Of a stretch of 64,000 nucleotides of DNA, positions 46,264 through 55,800 are shown piece by piece. Position 1 is the first letter of the stretch. Each line of letters begins with the position of its first letter. The DNA comes from Tritrichomonas musculus (taxonomy: Eukaryota > Parabasalia > Tritrichomonadida > Tritrichomonadidae), in the NCBI GenBank assembly GCA_039105265.1, contig JAPFFF010000003.1, positions 6,138,001 through 6,202,000 of the forward strand, read 5' to 3'. A model generated the notes under the pieces. The model ran no database searches and was not told the DNA's origin. It saw nothing but the letters and a program-made list of their open reading frames with translations. The position numbers and the translations under genes were made by a program.

Positions 46264-46881
46264 TTTAATTTTTTAGAAGTGTTATTGAAAAAGTTTTTTA
46301 TTTCTATAATTTCTATCATCATTTGACATTTTTTCTGAAATGTGAGTAGTTGATATTGAATTATTATTTAACTTGATATCAAAAACCAATTTAACAAAAT
46401 TTTAAAGAAAAAATTATAATCTATCTAACATAACATTTTATTTTATAAAAAAACTGATTATTTATTTTAAAAATTATCAAATATTTATTTTTTAAATATA
46501 ATGAAAAAATTATTGAATTTTTCTTTTTCTTTTTAAAAAGCTGAAAAATAAAAACTTACCAAAAGTCAATGTCTAAAAAACGGTAGTAAAAATGATTACT
46601 ATTATAAAAAAAATAAAAAATAAAAAAAATCAATTTGAGAGAAGTGTTAGGTCTAAGTTTTCAAATAAGTTAAAGAAATTAAATTTGATTTGCTTAAATT
46701 CAAATAAGTTAAAGAAATTAAATTTGATTTGCTTAAATTCAACTTTTTATAAAAGCATAAATAAAAAGTTAATAAAAAGTTAAGAATTTTGTAAAATTGG
46801 TTTAAAATACAATTTACTTCTCAGCATTTACGTCTTATATATATTTATTTAATTAATATAGTTATTCTAATCATAGAGCTT
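46264..46881. other. AT-rich spacer, contains a 39-bp duplication
   Basis: The DOCK promoter side is AT-rich. The 63-codon plus frame at 46592-46783 is produced by a short tandem repeat and is not credible as a gene. Confidence 0.5.
46661..46739. repeat. 39-bp tandem duplication, two copies
   Basis: CAAATAAGTTAAAGAAATTA and the bases that follow occur at 46662 and again at 46701 without differences that I see, so the copy is recent. Confidence 0.85.
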
Positions 46882-48193
46882 CTATTTGAAATCTTTCAAA
46901 AATTGATTAAGTTCTTGAAAAGCATCTCCAAGAGATGTATTAACAGGTATTCGTGTTAGGAAATGTTTCATTGTCATTCCAAATTCTTTAACGTCGTTTT
47001 GATTCATTTCTTTATTATCATGACGAAAAGCGATCACTATATCATTTCTGTTTTTACTTTTGTCAACTATAGAGAAAGAATAGCTGTAAAATGATGATGA
47101 TGCTTTTGAATTGTTCTTCTGACCATGCCCAATCCAAATGTCTGATACAGGTGGTTTAATGTTAATTGGGCCAACATTTGACATATCAATTCTTTTCCCA
47201 GGAAGATTAATTGAGTTGTTTTTATTTGAAATTCGTTGTTTTGCTACAGTATGAATTGCAAATGCATCATCACCAGAAGTTTTAATTTTGAATTGTTTTT
47301 TAAGTAATTCATTAACTTGACTAATCGTCATTGATTCATTTACAGAAGCTATAACATTGATTTGACCATATGCATTACAAACTGTTTCCGCGTTTCGTTC
47401 GACCCTTTTTTTTTAAATCTATGCATGAACAAGTTCCAAATGATTTAAACCAAATAGAATTTTTGTTTTTAATTTTATTTGAAAATGCTAAGGATGTGAG
47501 GATGAAAGCTGTGTGAAGTTCTTCATTAAAACCTGAAATCTTTTTTGTTTCTTTGTTGTATATTTTTAGCTCATTAGCTGGAAAAGAAATGCAGTCATAA
47601 TGATAGTAAACATCGTGCTCAGCTTTATGATTCTTTGTCAATATGCGTGATGCATTTCGATCAAAGTGAACGTTTTCCTTTTTAGGTTTAATTCTGCTAA
47701 GTTGATTTTTAAAGCAATCTTCAAATGGGGTTAACATGTTTTTTGCTTTGCTTTTGAAATTATACGAATTAATATTTATAATGTTTTCAAGTTGCTTTGT
47801 TAAAAAACGTCCATCGCCGCAAATATGACAAATATTAAGTATAATATTGTTTCCGTAATATGATATTTCACCTAAACGTTTGCTTTCGTCAATTTTCTTT
47901 TCATAACAGTATTTGCAAGCTCTTTCAAGAGAAGAAGTTGACTGTATTTTAGGCTCTTTAATTATAACTCTGGCTTTTGGATCATAAATAAGATTGTTAT
48001 TTTCAACTCGAAGGTGTAATCCAATAACTTCATTGTTGAGCATATCTATTATCGGAGGAATTAGGCGAGTATCGGTAAGCTTAATAGCTAGTTGTATCCA
48101 ATTGCTAGCCCCTAATGTTATGATTTCATAGGGAGTGATTTTTCGTAATATTGATATATTGGTATAAATGACTAATCCAAATTTAATATACAA
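46882..48193 (-). pseudogene. Unknown gene in two frames, probably broken
   Basis: Two neighbouring minus-strand frames, 47375-48193 and 46882-47331, look like parts of one protein but lie in different frames. The change falls at or near a run of nine A on the coding strand (about 47406-47414), so either a sequencing slip or a real mutation would explain it. The upstream part has no ATG at its start: the frame runs open past 48193 to about 48290 without one, and the first in-frame ATG is about 50 codons in. It contains possible zinc-ligand pairs (CKYCYEKK, CHICGDG) and a later CSC. The downstream part begins like a ubiquitin-fold or Ras-association domain (TISQVNELLKKQFKIKTSGDD) and contains DIWIGHGQK. 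I do not recognise the family. Confidence 0.55.
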
Positions 48194-49121
48194 ATAACTT
48201 AGTAAAAAATTTAAATAAAAGTTATATTTTTTATTTTATATATAAAATGATAAAATATTTTATATATGTTATATAATACAAAAATATAATGGCATTATTA
48301 CTGAGAAATTTGAAATATTTAAATTATTATAAAACTTAAATAAAATTAAATGGATATCTGAAAAAGTTAAAAAATAATAATTGAAAAAATATAATTTTAT
48401 GATGATTGCCTCAATTTAATGAAATTTTTTTATAATGACTATATCCTTAGGTGAATGACTTTCTGAGTTTTTTATTATGATTTTGTTTTCTTTAAATTTT
48501 TTCCTATAATGTTCTTTTTATTATCATTCTTATTGATCGAATATTTTAAAATTTCAAAACAACTATTTTATAAATAAGTATGGCACAAGAATAATTTCAA
48601 TAATTCTTAGTGTGATTATTTCCATATTTGAATATTCCAGAAAAATGCTTAATTTATCTTTTTATTAAATGATAATCAAAATTTTTCAATATATCATATT
48701 TTAATGAATTGGTATCATATTTGCTAATAATAATTTTAAAAGAAGATATTTGAAAAGCAATTCGTTCAAAGTAAGATTAATTATTTGAAATTAAAGAAAA
48801 TAAATTTTGCCTTATATTTGGTATCTTATAAATGTATATTGCAATTGATAATTATATTTAATATTTAAAATATCTTTTATAATAAGCTTTTTGATAAATA
48901 AATGAAAATTTTTTGGAAAATTTTCTAAAAAAAACACGTTTTTTATCGTTAAATGGTCTGAGTTTTTCAATAAAAATTTTGAATTTTTGACAAGTCAAGT
49001 TTGATGATAATCCTATGAAAAAGTTTTCATTTTGAAAAGGTTTTATAAAAATCTTTTATGAATAAAATTTTTGATCAACATGAAAATTTCATTTCATTAT
49101 TTATTTTAATAAGCAAACATA
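48194..49121. other. AT-rich spacer, no gene seen
   Basis: Over 900 bases of very AT-rich DNA without a credible frame or RNA gene. The end holds the Inr-like motif of the next gene. Confidence 0.5.
49089..49098 (+). promoter_or_regulatory. Double Inr-like motif of NFACT-R gene
   Basis: TCATTTCATT, overlapping two TCAYTW initiator matches, 28-33 bp before the ATG. It is identical to the motif at 26889-26898 in front of the Myb gene. Confidence 0.6.
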
Positions 49122-49493
49122 ATGAGAATTTTTGAATCTCAATCAGGAGTTGTTATTAAAATTGGACAAAATGATAAAGAAAATGATGAATTGATTAAGA
49201 CAGCAAATCAAGATTACACATGGTGTCACCTTGATAATCAACCATCACCACATGCAGTAATTGAAAGTACATCTCCAGACAAAGAATCAATCAATGATGC
49301 ACTTCAATTGGTCAAATTTTATTCAAAAGCTAAATCAGCTAATAGCGTTAACTTAATCTATGCAAAAATTCGTGATGTTAAAAGAGTTGATCCAAGGAAG
49401 CATCCAGGGTTAGTTACATTGTCGAAAGCTCCAGTTAAAAAATCGATCAAAACAAATTTCGGCGCACTCAGGAAAATGGGATGCATTCAATGA
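49122..49493 (+). CDS. Stand-alone NFACT-R (DUF814) domain protein
   Basis: 123 residues, essentially one NFACT-R domain. Visible landmarks are DYTWCHLDNQPSPHAVIES (31-49; compare WFH...SSHV in the family), INDALQLVKFYSKAKSANSV (57-76), NLIYAKIRDVKRV (77-89) and HPGLVTLSKAPVKKSIKTN (94-112; compare KPGxV.y at the family C-terminus). NFACT-R is the RNA-binding end of NEMF/Rqc2 and bacterial RqcH, which recognise stalled large ribosomal subunits; single-domain versions such as CCDC25 exist in eukaryotes. The long coiled coil and N-terminal domains of NEMF are absent. The role is inferred to involve RNA or ribosome binding. The start follows a double Inr-like motif. Confidence 0.8.
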   Translation: MRIFESQSGVVIKIGQNDKENDELIKTANQDYTWCHLDNQPSPHAVIESTSPDKESINDALQLVKFYSKAKSANSVNLIYAKIRDVKRVDPRKHPGLVTLSKAPVKKSIKTNFGALRKMGCIQ

Positions 49494-49893
49494 AAGCAAA
49501 GTCATGATTTTTATTGTTTGTAAATAAAGATATTAATAGCTATTTAAAAAAAGAAAATATTTTTTTTTATTATATTTAAATCAATCAAATATAACTTTAT
49601 TTAAAATTAAGAAGCATATTTCTTATTATATCATGTATTTTATTTTAAAATTAATTGTTACAAATTATTAAATATATCAGAATATTATCAGTTTATCAAT
49701 GTAATTAATCCTTGGTACTCATGCATTTCATCATAAGATATTTTATTATAGATTATCAAATGTATTAATATTAAAAAGGTTAAAAAAAAAAAAAAAATTG
49801 TTACAAATTATCAAATAATATTAAATAAATTAAAAGTGAAAAAAAAAAAATTAAAATTTTATAAATAAATAAATAATAATAAAAACCAGAAAA
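49494..49893. other. AT-rich convergent 3' region
   Basis: Between convergent genes; several A-rich runs (about 49781-49798 and 49840-49850), no gene. Confidence 0.5.
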
Positions 49894-52800
49894 CTAAAAT
49901 TCATACACAGCAATATCTTTTGCTGCATTATTTTTGAGATACAAAATAGCGCGTCTATCTTCAAACGGCCAAATAAAGTTATTGCTCACGTGACCTTTGA
50001 ATGGTGAAACCACATCAAAAGTCGAAAGGTCGATAACGATCAACTTTCTATTTTGTGCCACCAAAATGACTACGAAATTTTCTCCGTAAGAAGGGTACAT
50101 TGCGAAGAACTTTGCGACAGAGCCATCGAAGACCAACTGCTTAATGAAGATGCCTCTCAAATCGTAAAAAGTGACAGTCAATTTTTTCCTATCGGCTGAG
50201 TCAGACGCGACAGCGATCAAACCGGTCCTCAAGACAAGCACCTGATGTTTTGTGACGTTTTCTGGCATATTCAATGAAAATGACAAAACGTGCTTATTCG
50301 GGTTGATTGACGATAAATAGACCATGTTTTGGCTGTCTATTGACACGATCACTTCAAGGAGAGAGTCAGAAGCAAGTGCAACGATAGGTCCCGATTGAAT
50401 TGGAATTGACGTCAGCAAGGTGAAATTGGGAACGTTCCATATCTTGATGCAACAATCAGAACCGCCAGTCGCGAATGTTGTTGCACCGCAAACGCACATG
50501 CATTCAATTGTTGAACTTTTGTGAGCTATCGTCTTCAAAACCTCCTTTTGCTGGTTTTGTTGATTAGTTACAAAAGTGACACATGAAGCGAAACCGCCAT
50601 TTCTCTGCAAGAAGATGAATGCTTGCTGATTTGGGAAAAAAAGGATGTCTTTGTAATTTGGCTGAATTTGCATTGAAATTTTGAATAGCTGTGTCAAACT
50701 CTTCATCACACTGAAAACACAGCCACTCTTCAATAGTACAACGCCTTTGCCGTTGTAGACAATGTTGGAAGCGTCGTTGAAAGCAGCATCCAAAACTTGA
50801 TTGCTTGAAAGCGATGTGAATATCACGTCGTCATTTGGAGCGATGCTTGTGGTCGACGATGACAATGAGGATGAACTTGTATTGGTCAAATTCAATTGAG
50901 GTGACGATGAAGATAAAGGTGAAATAGGCGAAATTCCAAGACTTTTCGGAATGTTGTGGATAAAGCGTGGAGAAGGAGAAGTGAATATCTTGTCTGGACA
51001 ACAACCGAAGTTTACTGAATGATGCTGAGCCATTTGCTGATTAATTGGGTCGTTGATCACTTCAGGTATTTTCATGCATTCATGATATGAGTACCAATGG
51101 TAGAGGGAATGCTTCTCAAACGACTGCTGATAACAGCCAAAAATAAGGTCAATCCATTCGTTCAAATGGAGCCGAACGTATTCAGACTCAAGGGCCCTTT
51201 GATGGATCTCGACAAACTCGAAAGGACTCTTCGCCCAATTTGGCATTTCGACATCGTTGATCTGATATTTCTTCCCTTGGATTCGTCCCAAGTCAAACTT
51301 GTTTTCGTTGATGAACATTTGTGGAAATGTGAAGAATTGTGGAATTAATTCTTTGTAATCATTCGAGGTTGATGTAACTCCTTCCCAAGCCCTACGGACT
51401 GAATAGAAAAGCCTATCTGGGTAGTCGAATCGACCGCTTTGCAAATCAATATGAAGAGATGTAAAAGGTTCTGTCCGAATCATGAAGCCAATGATGAATG
51501 CAGGACTAGAATAGTGAGAACGATAGAGGCACTTTTCAATAGGGTCAACCATCTCGTAATGATTAATACATTCTTTCAATCGAACTTCATTCATCGCTGC
51601 AATAGGAACAGACAAATCACGATAAATAGACTCATCCTTTAAGTCCAATGTTTGACTTGAATAATCTTTCAAAATCCACGGATAGACTGGATATTGACTC
51701 AAATCATTGAATGACCGACCAGATATCATATTCAAAAAGTAGAGGTATCTAAAATTGGACAATCTTCTGTTTTGCCAATCTTTTGTCAAGTTTGTCTTGC
51801 TAATGAGCTCGCTATTAGTAACATTGTTCTGGCAAACGCCATTACATATGTGGCAGCATTCCTTAAAGAAATAGGCAGATTTTGGATTTTTGCCTATTTT
51901 TTCATTTATTTTGTTGTAGAAGGTTCGACGTGTCTGAGTGTCTGGGAAGATGAAGAAGAAAGAACGTCGAAGAAATGAGAAGATCTCACAAGAATTGTCA
52001 ATATGCATTGTCCATCGATTGAATATGAAGAGAATTTGATTCAATGGAATTGTGACAAATTTTTGCTTCTCATTTTGTTTCTTTTTTTGTTTGTTTTTGC
52101 TTTCTTCGTTTTCATTATCAGAAAGTTCATACTTTAAGGTGCCTTCAAAGAACAAGTTTTTGTTGCTTAGCATAAGTGTGCCTTTATATTTGCCAATGAC
52201 AGTCACCATCATTACTTCAAACGACAAATCAATGTCTTTTTTATAGTTCTTCAGTAAGGATTGGTTGAGTTCTAGAATCCTCTTGTATGGAATGATTTGC
52301 TCTTCGTTTTTGTTCCTCGATTCCAAGTCTTTCTCATCTAGTTCATTGGAATCGCGCAGTCTGGAGGCATCCATGTGATCATTAAAATTCCGATTCACTG
52401 AGAAATATATTTTACGTCCTAAACTGTCTAGCTTGGACGATAATTTCCAGTGTTTCTTGGTTGAATCGCAAAGTTTTTCATTGGATTCATTCAAATATGT
52501 TGTTGCAAGCTTTTGATTGTATTTCTGAAACATGAAAGTTCTTCTTCCAACTGTTTTCATGAATCTCTTGTGGGATTTCAAAATGTCTTTGGAATAATAT
52601 TCTAAGTATTCAAGACTATTAATATTATAAATTATTATACGTGGCTCTTCATTGCTGCTTACGGTTGAAATATTAGAAGCAAATGAATTTAATAAAAATG
52701 TTGAATTAGCGCTACTTTCACTTTCTTTTCGTTGTTGGTTTTCAACAAAATTATTATATGATTTGAATATATTTCCTAGTATTTCAGTTCTGAAGTTAAA

Positions 52801-55800
52801 GAAGATTGGTTTGATATCTAAAAGGAATTGCCAATCAAATTTAAGTGCTTTGATCAAGTTACTTCCTAATAAATCACCTTCTTTGGTCAAATTAAAGATA
52901 TAATTCTCTTCTGCTACAGAAGGACGAAGATCTGCAGTGTTTTGTTCATTTTCACCATCTGGGTTGTTGTTTTCATTGTTTTCGTTATCACCATTTTCAT
53001 TTGCTCCAGCAGGATCTTTTTTATTGCGATTCCAAAATCTGAATCTTGTCTTTAAAAGTGGATGAGAATATGTCTTTTTCATTGAGGATCCTTGTGTATT
53101 TAAATACTCCTGTGAATGTGAAGCTCCCATTGAGAGATTATTATTAATATTAAGTTCACTTCGAAATTCGTCAACAAGTTGATATCTTATTTCACTATTT
53201 GGATTAATCTTTAAAATTAATGCTGCAATTATCTTTCTCAAGTTATGAACACTATAATTCATTGTTGACGATAATGGAAGGTCAATATTTGACCTATTGT
53301 CCTCATATTTTTTATCGTGTATAAGTAAATACAGCAAGTAGTAAAGCAGCTCCAGGAAAGTTTCGTCTTCAAGAAAGCAAGGTTCAAAAATATATGCTTG
53401 ATCTAAAGTTGATGAGCTTGAAGAATTAGCAAGATAATTAATAAACTCAATTGAATCTTTTTCAGAGAACTCCTTAGTTGAAACGTCATCATATTTTTCA
53501 TTTAATAAATCTTCGTTATTTATGCTTAATATTTTATCATTTTCATCCTGACCTTCATTTTCTTGAGTTTCATTTTCAGTGTTTATTTGGTCAGTGTTTT
53601 CAAAGTTTATTTGGTCACCAATTTCTTCTTGAGGGTCATTTACTTCAGTTGGTTTGTATTTGTATATCATAAACTGAACTGCCAGTGTTGCTATTTCTTT
53701 TATATAAAGAGATGATTTAATTGACCTTTGAATCAAAGTTATCAAAAAGTGGCGCTTCCATTTTGAAACGTCAGTTTTTGAGAACTTCGAAAATGAATTG
53801 AAAATAGGCAGAATATAATTAACAATTTGAATATTTGAAAAAGAAGCCACTACAAAAGGCTCAACAAAGCGATCCAAATTGTCCGCAAAATTCAACGCGA
53901 AAATCATAAGACACAATGGACAAGCCGAATCATGATAAAACCTTCCAAGTTTAGGGAGTGCGTGATACATTAAATTAAACACTTTATCACGAGCATTTTC
54001 GTGACTTTCTGAATCGTTCTTATTTATATTTTCATTTTCTTTTGTGTAGAAAATAGAAAGCATGATTAAAATAGGAGTCATTTCAATGCAATTACAAGTT
54101 GATGTTGAAGAGAGCAACAAATCAGCAATTGAATTAGTTGGAATAGATTCATCAAGAATGTCAGAATTAAGAATAGTTGACACTTTTTCATCTTGTTGTT
54201 GTTTCAATGAATTCAAAAACATTATTTTGAAGCATTCATTGAATAATTTAGCTTCATCATCCTTGATAAAGATCATTGCTTTATACAAGAATTCTTTACT
54301 AATTTGTTGTTTACTTGAACATGTCAAAATATTTGAAATTAATTTCAATGCAAGTTTTCGTATTTCTGTATCTTTTGATAAAAAGAAAGGGAAAATGAAA
54401 TTCATCAAATCGAGTTGATTATTTGTGGTTATTAAAGAACTTGCATTATCAACGAGAATGTGAAGAAGTTCTTTTTGAATGTTGTCATCAAGATTTTTAT
54501 TGAATAAAATGTATTGAAATTGGAACAATTTTCTATAAATTGTCTTTGGAACATCATCAATGATTTTCAACAATAATGATAATTGAAGATTTCTTAAAAT
54601 TTTGATATCTTCAGAATTATCGTCATTGTCATTGAAATTCCTGTCAATTTCATACAAAAGTGCTTCAACAAAATCAAGTGTGACTGTTCCTTTATAGCAA
54701 GCGCAAGCATTATAAAATTCTTCAGTATAAAAATGAATTTGATAGTCATAATTAAGTGTCGATATGAATTTAATATTCATCCAGTATGATGAAAACATTA
54801 ATTTTTGGCTTTCATCACTCAATGAATGAAAGAGATTAAAAAGTTCTTGTGAAACTTTAATAGTAAAGAATTGTTTGTCAATCATTGATAACAAACCAAT
54901 CAAGAGACGAAAACCGCCCATTCGATCAAAATTCCTTGAATTTTCGTCAGAAATTTTAATCATTTCAGTCAGGACTTTTAGACTTAATAAGAAGAATTCT
55001 TCAGAATCAACAATTGAAAAATATGTCATTATAAGTTGATAAACGCCTTCGTTTTGAATGATCTCACGAAAGGTCGCTGTGAAAGGTACAGCTGTTCCCA
55101 TTAAATGGCAAAGATTGTCAGATGCAGCATCAATGATTTCGCCCATGTAAGCGCCGCGAGGATCATAAGAACAAATTGATTCTTTTTTAATGATTTTGTT
55201 GCTTAAAACTTCAGATTTTATTTTATTAATGTCAGTTGTTGAAAAGAAATAAGTTCGCCCAATTTCGCCTGTTAAACCTTCGGCTATTTTAATAACCGCC
55301 GGACCGTTATAAGTCAACTTTTCAGGAATTGTAAAATATTCTTTATTTTCAAAATTAATGTATAAAATAATTTCTCGTTGATTAATAATGAAAGTAAGAA
55401 ATGTCCACTTTTTAGGTTCAATTGGAGTTTTAAATTTTTCACTAAAAATTTCTTTCTTTTCAGTTCTCGAACATTCAATCAAGTAATCCTCACCAATTTT
55501 AAAAGCAAGACTAGAAGTACCTTCATACAAATTCAAAATTGTTGAAGGCACCTTTTCGATATTAATTGAAGTTGAAAAACTCCATTCATTCGTCAAATAA
55601 GAAAGATCTAATGAAGGCCCATAAATGCCTGTCCTCAAACCAGAGAAAGCAAAGAATGAAGAAACAGGAAAAGTCGATGAATCATCAACAATCATTTGCA
55701 AAATAATATTCAAAAAGGATAATTTGCATTTGGATGAAATCATTGTATAATGAACTTTATTCAAAATCATTGGTGAACAAAACTTCGAACAAACCAATTT

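Noticed and set aside
46592-46783. 63-codon plus-strand frame with an internal repeat
   Set aside because: Created by a 39-bp tandem duplication in AT-rich spacer; lysine/asparagine bias is that of non-coding AT-rich DNA.
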